Positions 52,576-61,596 of a stretch of DNA of 64,000 nt are shown here, piece after piece; the first letter of the stretch is position 1, and the number at the start of each line of letters is the position of its first letter. The stretch lies in the NCBI RefSeq assembly GCF_900996245.1, contig NZ_CAAJGK010000047.1:49913-113912 (forward strand). The letters run 5' to 3'. This DNA comes from Paraburkholderia sp. BCC1886 (GTDB lineage Bacteria; Pseudomonadota; Gammaproteobacteria; Burkholderiales; Burkholderiaceae). The notes under the pieces are model-generated. The model worked only from the letters and a program-made list of their open reading frames with translations, was not told the origin of the DNA and did no database searches. A program made the translations under genes and the position numbers.

Positions 52576-53994
52576 TCACAGGCGGCCGAACTGCCGGGCC
52601 GTTGCGTCGATGGCAGCTTTGGCCTTCGAAACGATCTCGTCGATCTCCTGCCTCTCGATGACGAGCGGCGGCGACAGCAGCATGCGGTCGCCCGTCGCGC
52701 GCATGATCAGATTGCCGCTGGAACAGAAATCGCGGCAGACGGTGCCCACTTCGGCGCCATTCTGGAAGCGTTTGCGCGTGGCCGGGTCGTCGGCCAGTTG
52801 CAGTCCGGCCACGAGTCCGACGCCCGACACTTCTCCGACGATCGGATGATTCGCGAAAGTCTCGCGCAGTTGCTGCTGAAAATACGGACCCGTATCGCAC
52901 TTCACGCGTTCGACGATGTTCTCGTTACGCAAGATTTTCAGATTGGCGAGCGCGACCGCCGCGGCAACCGGATGGCCCGAATAGGTGAGCCCGTGATTGA
53001 ACTCGCCGTTCTCGATGACGGCGCGCGCGATGCGATCGTGCAGACCCACTGCGCCCATCGGCATATAGCCGCTGGTGAGGCCTTTGGCTAGTGTGATCAG
53101 ATCGGGCTCGAAGTCGAAATGCTCATGAGCGAACCATTCGCCGGTACGACCGAATCCGCCGATCACTTCGTCGGCAATCAGCAGAATGTCGTACTTGCGG
53201 CAGATGCGCTGAATTTCCGGCCAGTAGGTTACAGCCGGAAAGATCACACCGCCGGCTCCCTGGAAAGGCTCACCGATAAACGCCGCCACATTGTCCGCAC
53301 CGATCTCGAGAATCTTCGCTTCGAGTCGTTGCGCGCGCGACAATGGGAATTCTTCCGGCGTTAGACCGGCTTCGGCTTCGCCGAAAAAATACGGCTGCTC
53401 GATATGCACGATGTTCTCCATCCTGGAGGGCATCTGTTCGTGCATACATTCCATGCCGCCGAGCGTGCCGCCTGCAATGGTCGACCCGTGGTAACCGTTC
53501 TTGCGGGCGATCACGAATTTCTTCGCGGGCTTGTTGCGGGTCGCCCAGTATCGATGGACGATACGCAGCGCGGTGTCGTTGCTTTCCGAGCCGCTATTGC
53601 AGTAGAAGAAGTGGTTGAAGGGCGCAGGCGCAAGCTCGGCCAGAAGAGCCGACAGTTCGATGACCGGAGGGTGCGTGGACTTGAAGAAGGTGTTGTAGTA
53701 CGGCAATTCCCGCATCTGCCGATACGCCGCGTCGGCCAGTTCCTTGCGCCCATAGCCGACATTGACGCACCACAAACCTGCCATGCCGTCGATTATCTTG
53801 CTGCCGTCCGAATCCCATACGTACACGCCCTGGCCTTTTACAATCACGCGACTGCCCGTGCGATTCAGCGTGGCCATGTCGGAGAACGGATGCAGATGAT
53901 GTGCGGCGTCGAGCGCACGGTACTCGGCAGTAGTGCGTCGAGCCGGGTAGTCAGGCAAATGCACATCGGAGAATGCTTCGGTGGTCATGCTCAT
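52576..53994 (-). CDS. spuC: Class III aminotransferase, putrescine:pyruvate type (SpuC-like)
   Basis: A 472-aa PLP enzyme. The phosphate-binding segment is 'FYCNSGSESNDTALRI', the PLP-stacking region 'ARKNGYHGST', the acidic residue binding the pyridine nitrogen sits in 'LLIADEVIGGFGRTG', and the Schiff-base lysine is in 'ITLAKGLTSGYMPMG' near residue 297. Length and the 'YNTFFKSTHP' segment fit SpuC-type putrescine/polyamine aminotransferases. It follows the glutamine-synthetase-like gene by 36 bp in one minus-strand operon, supporting polyamine catabolism. Other omega-amino donors are possible. Confidence 0.88.
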   Translation of the reverse strand: MSMTTEAFSDVHLPDYPARRTTAEYRALDAAHHLHPFSDMATLNRTGSRVIVKGQGVYVWDSDGSKIIDGMAGLWCVNVGYGRKELADAAYRQMRELPYYNTFFKSTHPPVIELSALLAELAPAPFNHFFYCNSGSESNDTALRIVHRYWATRNKPAKKFVIARKNGYHGSTIAGGTLGGMECMHEQMPSRMENIVHIEQPYFFGEAEAGLTPEEFPLSRAQRLEAKILEIGADNVAAFIGEPFQGAGGVIFPAVTYWPEIQRICRKYDILLIADEVIGGFGRTGEWFAHEHFDFEPDLITLAKGLTSGYMPMGAVGLHDRIARAVIENGEFNHGLTYSGHPVAAAVALANLKILRNENIVERVKCDTGPYFQQQLRETFANHPIVGEVSGVGLVAGLQLADDPATRKRFQNGAEVGTVCRDFCSSGNLIMRATGDRMLLSPPLVIERQEIDEIVSKAKAAIDATARQFGRL

Positions 53995-54030
53995 AAAGCC
54001 TCCAGAATCCGGTTTTGGTTTGGCACGCGC

Positions 54031-55365
54031 CTACACGTGCAGCAGCAGATGCCGCCGTTCCCATGAACTGATCACGCGGAAAAACGCTTCGTATTCGGTC
54101 TCTTTCAGCGCGAGGTAGGCCTTCACGAATGCCTCGCCGAGCACGTCGGCAATCGGCTCGCACGCAGCCATCAAGGTCAGGCCTTCTTCGAGATTGCGCG
54201 GCAACTGGTAGGGCAGTGCGTAACCGTCGCTCAGCAGCGGCTCGGTTGCGTCGAGTCGTTGGGTCATGCCGAGATAGCCGGCCGCCAGCGTCGCGGCAAT
54301 CGCCAGATAGGGATTGCAATCCACGCCCGGAATACGGTTCTCGATACGCCGCGCGGCAGGTGCCGAATGCGGAATGCGAAAGCCCACCGTGCGGTTGTCG
54401 TAACCCCACGCAACGTTGATCGGCGCGGCCATGAAGCGCGACAGCCTTCTGTAGGAGTTGATATACGGCGCGAAGATCGGCATGAGCGCCGGCGTGTACT
54501 TTTGCAAACCGGCGATATAGCGCGTGAACAGCGCGGTCGGTTTGCCATCTGCGCCGGTGAACGCATTCAAACCCGTTTCCGCATCGATCAGGCTCTGGTG
54601 CATATGCATGGCCGAGCCTGGTTCGGCTTCCATCGGCTTTGCCATGAACGTCGCGTACATCTTGTGGCGCAGCGCCGCTTCACGCACGGTGCGCTTGAAG
54701 AGAAACACACTGTCGGCGAGTTTGAGCGGATCGCCATGCATGAAGTTGATTTCCATCTGCGCCGCGCCGACCTCGTGAATCAGCGTATCGACTTCGAGCT
54801 CCTGCACCTCGCAGTACGCATAGATGTCTTCGAACAGTGGATCGAATTCGTTGACCGCTTCGATCGAATACGCCTGGCGGCCGGTTTCCGGCCGACCCGT
54901 GCGGCCGATAGGCGGTTGCAACGGCAGGTCGGGATCGCGGTTCATATCGACCAGATAGAACTCCAGCTCCGGTGCGATGACGGGCGTCCAGCCTTTGGCC
55001 TTGTACAGATCGAGCACGCGGCGCAGCACGCAGCGTGGCGAGATCGCGACGGGCGTGCCGTCGAAATGCACGCAATCGTGGATGACCTGCGCGGTCGGAT
55101 CGATCGCCCACGGAATCATCCGTATCGTGCTGGCGTCGGGCACGCACACCATGTCGGGATCGGTGACGCCGGTGAGCGAGCCGTCCGCCGGATAGTCGCC
55201 GGTGACGGTCTGGATCATCACCGCTTGCGGCAGGCGCATGGACTCGCCCGACTCGAACTTGCTGCGCGGAATGATCTTGCCACGCGCGATGCCGGCCATA
55301 TCCGGAATGATCGCTTCGATTTCCGTTACGCGGTTCTTCTTCAGAAATTCGTCGATGTCGTGCAT
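54031..55365 (-). CDS. puuA: Glutamine-synthetase-family gamma-glutamylpolyamine ligase (PuuA/SpuI-like)
   Basis: A 444-aa ATP-dependent ligase of the glutamine synthetase fold. The beta-grasp N-terminal domain (about 1-115) has 'IPDMAGIARGKIIP', a PuuA-type start. The catalytic domain has 'APELEFYLVD', 'GAAQMEINF', 'EPGSAMHMHQSL' and 'RIENRIPGVDCNPYLAIAATL' (glutamate- and metal-binding segments). It would join glutamate to putrescine or a related amine. Assimilatory glutamine synthetase is unlikely: the adenylylation loop is missing and the context is the polyamine aminotransferase gene 36 bp downstream. Confidence 0.88.
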   Translation of the reverse strand: MHDIDEFLKKNRVTEIEAIIPDMAGIARGKIIPRSKFESGESMRLPQAVMIQTVTGDYPADGSLTGVTDPDMVCVPDASTIRMIPWAIDPTAQVIHDCVHFDGTPVAISPRCVLRRVLDLYKAKGWTPVIAPELEFYLVDMNRDPDLPLQPPIGRTGRPETGRQAYSIEAVNEFDPLFEDIYAYCEVQELEVDTLIHEVGAAQMEINFMHGDPLKLADSVFLFKRTVREAALRHKMYATFMAKPMEAEPGSAMHMHQSLIDAETGLNAFTGADGKPTALFTRYIAGLQKYTPALMPIFAPYINSYRRLSRFMAAPINVAWGYDNRTVGFRIPHSAPAARRIENRIPGVDCNPYLAIAATLAAGYLGMTQRLDATEPLLSDGYALPYQLPRNLEEGLTLMAACEPIADVLGEAFVKAYLALKETEYEAFFRVISSWERRHLLLHV

Positions 55366-55959
55366 GAGGCTTCTCTCTATTCTTCACGAACAACGTTAAT
55401 GACGGCGCGGCACGACTCCGCAGCCGGACGCGATGCGTCGAGCCACATTGATGGAATTCGTCGATAAATGAAATGCCGCGCGTCGCCGCACCTGCGCGAG
55501 CCGCACGCGCGTCAACGCGTGCGCGTACTCATGCTCATGCAGATGGATGAAACGGAGGGCGAATAGAGAGAGGCGCTACGGCAGCAGCGAAGCGACTTCG
55601 TCGGTACGCACCGCAATGAAGGCGCGCGCGGCGGTGGAGTTGTGACGTCGAACGGAACGGCGGGACAGAATTGTGGAGACGGTCAGGAAGTGGCGGACGC
55701 TGCCGTTGCTGCCGTCGGCGATGGCGCATTCGACGCGAGCAGTGCCCGGCCGGCTACGATTCCATTTCACCAAAGGTCCTCGGGCTTTCACGATGACACT
55801 CGATTAACGATGTTGAGGGCGATACTAAAACGTTCGCACCTGAAGCGCGGCGACCTCGTCCTGACGATCGCCTGACATCCAGCTTATACGTTCCAATAAT
55901 GCCGTCAAATCAATTTCGTCACGCCATGCTCAGGGCTTTCCCGACATTGCCCTCATCCG
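55366..55959. other. Long intergenic gap upstream of puuA and downstream of the DedA gene
   Basis: A 594-base gap on the 5' side of puuA. It includes an 8-bp inverted repeat with a 6-nt spacer (55502-55509 with 55516-55523, CGCACGCG/CGCGTGCG). A 71-codon minus-strand frame (55576-55791) starts with GTG, lacks a ribosome binding site and resembles nothing I know. The puuA promoter should lie here; hexamers were not identified. Confidence 0.5.
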
Positions 55960-56988
55960 TTATTTGGCAAGCCGTGCCCGCACGGTGTATTCGCCTTCAT
56001 GATCCGCATCGTTTTCTTCTTCGGTCAGATGCGCCATTGAGGTCTCGAAGTCTTGTGGCAGCGGCTCGACCGGATAACCGTGTCTTTCCCATGCATCGAG
56101 TCCGCCTTTGAGCGCCTTCACCTGATGCAGATGCTTGCGATGCAACTGACTGACGATGCGCTTGGCCGTCGCTTCGTTAGGGCATACGCAATAGACGACG
56201 ATGGGGCGCTTCAGTAATTCATCGGGAATCGGTTCTGGCGAATCCAGGTCGAGTAGCAGGGCGCCGGCGATCCGGTGCGATTCTTTGGCCCGCACGCTTT
56301 GCGGCCGGGCATCGAAAATAAGCGGCGGCTCGTTCGACTTCATCAAGCCGTCGAGCTGATCCGGTGAAATGCGCACATGCGCGAGCCAACGGCGAAACTG
56401 CCAGCGCCTGACCCAGCGATACAGCAGCACCGCGACGAAGATCGCCGCGAAGGCATCGACGATCGTGCCGCCGTTCTGGCGCACCAGCAGCACCAGTTGC
56501 ACGATCTGGTCGTGCAGCGCTGCGCCGCCGATGACCCACACACTGGCCCATAACGCCGCGCCGATGAAGTCCCAGAACAGGAACACGCCGAGATTGATGG
56601 CCGTGGTGCCGAGCAGCGGTGCCGAAATAAGACCGAGCCCGGGTAGAAACTTGGCGATGGTGAGAATCGGCGCGCCATAACGCTCATAAGTATTGCGGGT
56701 CACGCGTACCGTGGTGTCGAGCGACAGCGAGAAGCGCACCAGATAATTCAGCAGACGCCGGCCATACGCGCGGCCCGTGAAGAACCACATTGAATCGGCC
56801 AGCAGCGTCGCGCCGATTGCTGCAGCCAGCACGCTCGCATACGAGGCCTGTCCCATGGCGGCCATCGTTCCACCCAGAATCAGCATGGGCGCGGCGGGAA
56901 TTGGCAGACCGAGTTGCGTGACCAGCACGCTCATGAATACTGCCCACACGCCCAGCGAAGGTGGAATCGCAATTGGGAAATGCCACAC
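55960..56988 (-). CDS. DedA-family membrane protein fused to a rhodanese domain
   Basis: A 342-aa fusion. The N-terminal DedA/SNARE-associated domain (about 1-190) has several helices, 'GGTMAAMGQASYASVLAAAIGATLLADSMWFF' (split across a turn), 'YGAPILTIAKFLPGLG' and 'FLFWDFIGAALWASVWV'. A linking helix is near 205-225, and a cytoplasmic rhodanese domain covers about 225-320: 'LIFDARPQ', then the active-site loop starting at Cys267 ('VVYCVCPNEATAKRI'), and 'LKGGLDAWERHGYP'. The start is a GTG at 56988, seven bases after AGGAG; upstream sequence in the same frame is repeats. DedA proteins support membrane-potential and lipid-carrier recycling; the rhodanese suggests a sulfur-transfer or redox sensor role. 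The acidic tail (EEENDADHEGE) is unusual. Confidence 0.87.
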   Translation of the reverse strand: MWHFPIAIPPSLGVWAVFMSVLVTQLGLPIPAAPMLILGGTMAAMGQASYASVLAAAIGATLLADSMWFFTGRAYGRRLLNYLVRFSLSLDTTVRVTRNTYERYGAPILTIAKFLPGLGLISAPLLGTTAINLGVFLFWDFIGAALWASVWVIGGAALHDQIVQLVLLVRQNGGTIVDAFAAIFVAVLLYRWVRRWQFRRWLAHVRISPDQLDGLMKSNEPPLIFDARPQSVRAKESHRIAGALLLDLDSPEPIPDELLKRPIVVYCVCPNEATAKRIVSQLHRKHLHQVKALKGGLDAWERHGYPVEPLPQDFETSMAHLTEEENDADHEGEYTVRARLAK

Positions 56989-57021
56989 AACCGTGCTCCT
57001 GATAAGCAATCTAAGGGTGAC

Positions 57022-57065
57022 GCAACGCGAGTGCAACGCGGGTGCAACGCGGGTGCAACGCGGAC
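57022..57065. repeat. Four 11-bp tandem repeats upstream of the DedA-rhodanese gene
   Basis: Four copies of GCAACGCGGGT (two exact, two with one or two changes) stand head to tail from 34 bp before the GTG start of the DedA-rhodanese gene. The 11-bp period is near one DNA turn, so a protein could bind all copies on one face. Confidence 0.8.
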
Positions 57066-57247
57066 TGACGAAATCGGTCGAGCACGTTCTATTCCCGCGA
57101 AACCATGAACTTGCGAGGAACCGTGACCCATGACGAACATGAAAGAAACGCGATACGAAGCCGGATTTAAGCACAACCGGCGCAATTACGCGTTGGCTTC
57201 GACATTCTCGCCCAGGTGTCGACCCGTCGAGTCGATACACCCGCTGG

Positions 57248-59236
57248 CTAGCGCCATGACTCCGCAGCGTCGACCGGCGCCGCTTCGCGAGCCGCGGCGA
57301 GCCACTCGGCAACGGCCCCGGCACGCATCGGCCGGCTGAACAGATAGCCCTGCACCGCGCGTGCCCCGAGCGCCTTCACCGTCTGGGCCTGCGACTCGGT
57401 TTCGAGTCCTTCCACGACGCATTCGAGGTTCAGATTGCGGCACAGGTCGAGCACCGATTTCACGATCTTCATCGACGCGCTATTGGTATCCACGTCCGTC
57501 ATGAAGCCGCGATCGATCTTGATGGTATCGAAGGGCAAGCGGTGGACATAGCTGAGACTCGAATAGCCGGTGCCGAAGTCGTCGAGCGAGACGCGGCAGC
57601 CTGCCTGCTTGATCATCGTCAGCGCACTGCGCGCCTGTTCGAAGTCGCGCGTCACGGCGGTTTCGGTGATTTCAAACGAGATGCGATGCGGCGGCACGCC
57701 GCTCGCCAGCACGATATCGATCAACCTGCGCGCGCGCGGCGAAGTCGAGATATCGATCGCGGACAGATTGAACGACAGATACAACCCGGCCGGCCAGCGG
57801 GCGACTTCGACGAGCGCTTTGTGCAGCAGTACCTCGGTGACATTCAGAATCAGTTCGGTGCGCTCGGCGATGCGAATGAATTCTTCGGGACCGACCATGC
57901 CGAGGCGCGTGTTGTGCCAACGGCCCAATGCTTCGAATCCCAGAGCGCGATGCGTCAGCACATCGAGGATCGGCTGGAATTCCAGGAACAGCTCCGTGTC
58001 GAGATTGGCGTGACGCAGTTCCTGAGTCAGCAAACTCGAGCGGCGGATGCGCGTCTCGTGTTCGGTCGAGAAAATGATCGGTGTGCCGCGGCGGCTTTCC
58101 TTGCCCACGTAAAGCGCGGCGTCGGCGCGTTCGAACACTTGCGCGACCGTCGCGCCGGCCTCGGGAAACGTCGCCCAACCTATCGTGCCAGAGAGCTCGG
58201 CGACATTGCCTGCTAACTGATACGGCTGCGAAAGCGCTGCGCAAATGCGTTGCCCGAGTTCCACCAGCGCCTCATCGGGCAGTTTCTTTTGCGCGAGCAC
58301 ACCGAATTCGTCGCCCCCGAGGCGTGCGAAAAAGATTTGCGGGTCGGCCAGCGCCAGCAGACGCAAGCCGACTTCCTGGAGCACGAGGTCGCCGCTTGCG
58401 TGCCCGTAGATATCGTTGACCTGCTTGAAGCCGTCCAGATCGATCAGGCCGACGTTGAAGCCGCCGCCATCGGCGAGCGCCTGTTCCGACAGCGCGCGCA
58501 GCGAAGCAAAGAAACTGCGCCGGTTGGGCAGGTCGGTCAGGCTGTCGATGCTGGCGAGCCGGAAGTTGTCGTCGCTCAGTCGCTGGGTTTTCTGCTGACT
58601 CTCCTGCAAATCCCGCTGCGCATCCACGAGGCCGACGAACGTGCGGTGATACAGCTCGACGATGAAGGCAAGAGCGATGCCCATCAGCACCATGTCGATG
58701 GCGATCGCGATGAACACGGGCTCGTGCGTGAAGACGAGAAACCCCGCGAAGCTCACGCTGACCACCGACAACAGCACCAGCGCCGCTGCCCGAAGATGCA
58801 TCAGACAGAAGACGCAGCCGATCACGCTGGTCGCGATGTAGAACGCGACCTGCGCCTGTTCGTAGGCCGTGCCGTAAGGGAACAGCAGGAGAGCCCAGAG
58901 GCTGAAGGCGATGCCCAGCAGTCCCGCGAGGCGGATCAGACGCCGGAGTTCGGGCACCGCCTTGTCGCGCGTCATCGCGCGATGGCGGCGCCATGCGCCG
59001 ATGCAACGGATCACGCATACGATGCACAGCATCGTAGGGACATAGACGGCCAGCCATGCCGGCGCGCGATTCACGTGCGAATTTGCATGGGTCAGCGCGA
59101 GCGCCACCGTGTTCACGAGAAGGATGAAATAGAGCAGCGGCACCTGGCGTGCGAAGGCCTGGAGTTGCGCGCGCACGAGTTCGGGGTCGCCTTCCGCCAC
59201 CGACAGTGCTTCTTTTAATCTGCCTAACCGAACCAT
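57248..59236 (-). CDS. Membrane-bound GGDEF/EAL c-di-GMP turnover protein
   Basis: A 662-aa protein: about six hydrophobic segments in residues 30-215, a short coiled linker ('LVDAQRDLQESQQKTQRL'), then a GGDEF domain about 230-390 and an EAL domain about 405-650. The cyclase site is intact ('ARLGGDEFGVL'), but the inhibitory RxxD site five residues before it is absent. The EAL site is also intact: 'GFEALGRW', Asn in 'SFNLSAIDI', Glu in 'EITETAV', 'LDDFGTGYSSL', Lys in 'IKIDRGF', and 'VVEGLETE'. Both synthesis and breakdown of c-di-GMP are possible. It may share function with the PilZ receptor encoded at 17.7 kb. Confidence 0.92.
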   Translation of the reverse strand: MVRLGRLKEALSVAEGDPELVRAQLQAFARQVPLLYFILLVNTVALALTHANSHVNRAPAWLAVYVPTMLCIVCVIRCIGAWRRHRAMTRDKAVPELRRLIRLAGLLGIAFSLWALLLFPYGTAYEQAQVAFYIATSVIGCVFCLMHLRAAALVLLSVVSVSFAGFLVFTHEPVFIAIAIDMVLMGIALAFIVELYHRTFVGLVDAQRDLQESQQKTQRLSDDNFRLASIDSLTDLPNRRSFFASLRALSEQALADGGGFNVGLIDLDGFKQVNDIYGHASGDLVLQEVGLRLLALADPQIFFARLGGDEFGVLAQKKLPDEALVELGQRICAALSQPYQLAGNVAELSGTIGWATFPEAGATVAQVFERADAALYVGKESRRGTPIIFSTEHETRIRRSSLLTQELRHANLDTELFLEFQPILDVLTHRALGFEALGRWHNTRLGMVGPEEFIRIAERTELILNVTEVLLHKALVEVARWPAGLYLSFNLSAIDISTSPRARRLIDIVLASGVPPHRISFEITETAVTRDFEQARSALTMIKQAGCRVSLDDFGTGYSSLSYVHRLPFDTIKIDRGFMTDVDTNSASMKIVKSVLDLCRNLNLECVVEGLETESQAQTVKALGARAVQGYLFSRPMRAGAVAEWLAAAREAAPVDAAESWR

Positions 59237-59881
59237 TCCCGTTCCTATCTGTTCTTCTCGTTTGCGCTGCCCACGCAAGGATATTTATCGGCTGCGATGC
59301 CGTGACCTTGAGGAAGTGAGCCGCGTAGGGGCTAACCTTTGGCCCGGTAAGTGCTACCTGACCGCCTGCGGTCCACGGTCATTTCTGCTTGTGTGTCGGC
59401 CCGGTTAGCGCCGATTAGCGCTTCCTGCGCTGCCTGGCGACAGAGCTTTGCAAACTGCGTGCCGGTCCAGATTCCGATGCGTGGCGCGCTGCGCGCATGT
59501 TGCATCAGAGCGAAATTGAATTTTTAATCGTTTCTGAATTCGCTCGCTTGAAACATCGTGCAACGGTCTATTTCACATTCTCTGGCTGCGTTTAGCGCAA
59601 AGGTTAAACGCCGTGCGACGTTTCAAGATGGCATTCAAGGCGCGCTAAAGCACTGAAATTGCAACGGTTTCTTTTTCTGACAGTGATTTCTGAAAGCGGA
59701 CAGACAAGATTGATATGAGTTTCTTACCGTCGTTTGCAACAAAAAATCGTCAAATTCCCGCTGGGCGGGTGATACACGGCTTACAGCCAAGGTTTGCGCG
59801 AACCGGCGCCTATGCGTTAGTGTGTCGGTCCCGGCGCTACAGATGTGGCGCCGGTTCCATGATCACCATACGGGAAGTGCT
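59237..59881. other. Long intergenic gap upstream of hupB
   Basis: 645 bases without a recognisable gene between divergent genes. The part 59500-59760 is visibly AT-rich, which suits promoters for a highly expressed nucleoid protein. No tRNA, small RNA fold or operator could be supported by eye. Confidence 0.5.
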
Positions 59882-60160
59882 ATGAACAAACAGGAACTGA
59901 TTGATGCAGTCGCCGCAGCGACGGGCGAAAGCAAAGCGGCCACCGGCCAGACCATCGACGCAATCGTCGAAGCAGTAACGAAGGCAGTGGTGAGTGGCGA
60001 TACGGTGCAACTGGTCGGTTTCGGTTCTTTCTCGACCGGCGCGCGCGCAGCACGCGTGGGCCGCAACCCGTCGACGGGCGCAGAAATCCAGATCGCCGCA
60101 GCCAAGACGGTGAAGTTCACCGCCGGCAAGGCATTCAAGGAAGCAGTCAACGCGTCGTAA
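59882..60160 (+). CDS. hupB: DNA-binding protein HU
   Basis: A 92-aa histone-like protein of usual HU length. It starts 'MNKQELIDAVAAATG' and has the signature 'GFGSFSTGARAARVGRNPSTGAEI', which includes the beta-arm with the DNA-intercalating proline ('RNPSTG'). The end is 'FTAGKAFKEAVN'. It bends and compacts DNA and is nucleoid-associated. The ATG at 59882 is preceded by GGGAAG; an upstream in-frame start would add 20 non-family residues. It is convergent with aroG. Confidence 0.95.
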   Translation: MNKQELIDAVAAATGESKAATGQTIDAIVEAVTKAVVSGDTVQLVGFGSFSTGARAARVGRNPSTGAEIQIAAAKTVKFTAGKAFKEAVNAS

Positions 60161-60313
60161 TGCAACGCGCTTCACACCGGGTGTTCCTCAGCGCGCTATC
60201 GCAGCGCGCGGCGCGGGATGCGCCGGGTGTGGAAATCACGCGCTGCCCAACCCCGTGATGTTTCGGCGGCTGGCGCGGCGCGTGTGTTTTACCTTGCGAC
60301 GGCTTGCGCGAGA

Positions 60314-61432
60314 TCAACTCGCGCGGCGTTTGCGGGTGGCCGCGGCGAGCGTGTCCAGAACCGGTTCGGTTTGCGCCCAGCTCACGCATGCATCCGTAAT
60401 CGACACGCCGTGACGCAACGGCACCCCGGCCTGCAGATCCTGCCGGCCTTCTTCCAGATGACTTTCCAGCATGACGCCCATGATGCGGCGCTCGCGTTGC
60501 GTGAGTTGTTGCGCCAGATCCTGCACGACATCCAGCTGACGCAGATGTGATTTGCCCGAGTTGGCGTGTGAGCAGTCGATCATCACCTGCTCGCGCAATC
60601 CTGCCTTTCTGAGCGCTGCACAGGTGGCTTCCACCGACGCGCTATCGTAATTCGGTCCCTGCTTGCCGCCCCGCAGAATGACGTGCGCGTCGTCGTTGCC
60701 GCGGGTTTCGAAAATTGCCGCCATGCCCATTTTCGTCATGCCCATGAACGCGTGACTCGCGCGTGCCGCGACGATGGCGTCGGCGGCGATCTGCACGCCG
60801 CCGTCCGTGCCGTTCTTGAAACCGATCGGGCAACTCAGCCCCGATGCCAGTTGCCGATGACTCTGGCTTTCCGTCGTGCGTGCGCCGATGGCGCCCCACG
60901 CGATCAGATCGGCGATGTACTGCGGACTAAGCAGGTCCAGAAACTCCGTCGCGGTAGGCAGCCCAAGCCCGTTGATGTCGAGCAGCAACTGGCGCGCGAG
61001 CTTCAGCCCTTCGTTGATGCGGAAGCTGCCGTCGAGACGCGGGTCGTTGATATAGCCTTTCCAGCCCACCGTCGTGCGCGGTTTTTCGAAGTAGACGCGC
61101 ATCACGATGAGCAGATCGTCGCGATAGGCGGCGGCCGCGGTCTTGAGCTTGTGCGCGTATTCGATGGCCTGATCGTGATCGTGAATCGAGCACGGACCGA
61201 CGATGGCGACGAGGCGGTCGTCGCGGCCATGCAGGATGTCGGCGATTTCGACGCGGGTGGTTTCGACGAGCGTTTGCACCGTGGACGGCACCGGCAATTC
61301 GTCTTGCAGTAACGCGGGAGAAATCAGCGGACGAACGGCGCCGATGCGCACGTCGTCGATACGGGTGGTGTCCTGGGTGGCGTCGGCCGAGCCGACTTCC
61401 TGATCGTGCAGAGGATGGTCGATGGCGCTCAA
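60314..61432 (-). CDS. aroG: 3-deoxy-7-phosphoheptulonate synthase (DAHP synthase, type I)
   Basis: A 372-aa enzyme condensing phosphoenolpyruvate and erythrose 4-phosphate in the first step of aromatic amino acid biosynthesis. Active-site motifs are 'VAIVGPCSIHD', 'VYFEKPRTTVGWKGYINDP', 'GARTTESQSHRQLASGLSCPIGFKNGT' (in parts) and 'MIDCSHANSGK'. The allosteric N-terminal extension of about 45 residues is present, so feedback control by an aromatic amino acid is likely. Which amino acid (Phe, Tyr or Trp) cannot be stated. It stands alone, 154 bp from hupB. Confidence 0.94.
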   Translation of the reverse strand: MSAIDHPLHDQEVGSADATQDTTRIDDVRIGAVRPLISPALLQDELPVPSTVQTLVETTRVEIADILHGRDDRLVAIVGPCSIHDHDQAIEYAHKLKTAAAAYRDDLLIVMRVYFEKPRTTVGWKGYINDPRLDGSFRINEGLKLARQLLLDINGLGLPTATEFLDLLSPQYIADLIAWGAIGARTTESQSHRQLASGLSCPIGFKNGTDGGVQIAADAIVAARASHAFMGMTKMGMAAIFETRGNDDAHVILRGGKQGPNYDSASVEATCAALRKAGLREQVMIDCSHANSGKSHLRQLDVVQDLAQQLTQRERRIMGVMLESHLEEGRQDLQAGVPLRHGVSITDACVSWAQTEPVLDTLAAATRKRRAS

Positions 61433-61596
61433 AATATTCTCCGGGACTTGTCTGGTGGGGAGTTCACGCCCCGACTCCTTTGGCCTCGTTTGGGCTCATA
61501 CGGTGTGTCGGATGGCGGGACGGGTGTCGGTGCGATGATTCGCTGCCCGGGATTATGACACCCGCGGTGGACCTGCCGTAGCCTGCCGCAGGCGGA

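Noticed and set aside
55502..55523. CGCACGCG/CGCGTGCG inverted repeat as a terminator or operator
   Set aside because: No T-run follows on either strand and such CG-rich dyads arise easily in this composition; only noted in the gap description.
55576..55791. 71-codon minus-strand frame in the gap upstream of puuA
   Set aside because: GTG start without a ribosome binding site, no recognisable motif and Arg/Ser-rich composition; not enough support to call a gene.
57022..57065. 11-bp repeats as plasmid-type iterons or an origin
   Set aside because: Only four GC-rich copies, no replication initiator gene nearby and no AT-rich unwinding region next to them.
60161..60313. GC-rich partial inverted repeats between hupB and aroG as a bidirectional terminator
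   Set aside because: Arms pair imperfectly and no T-run is present, so I could not support a terminator.
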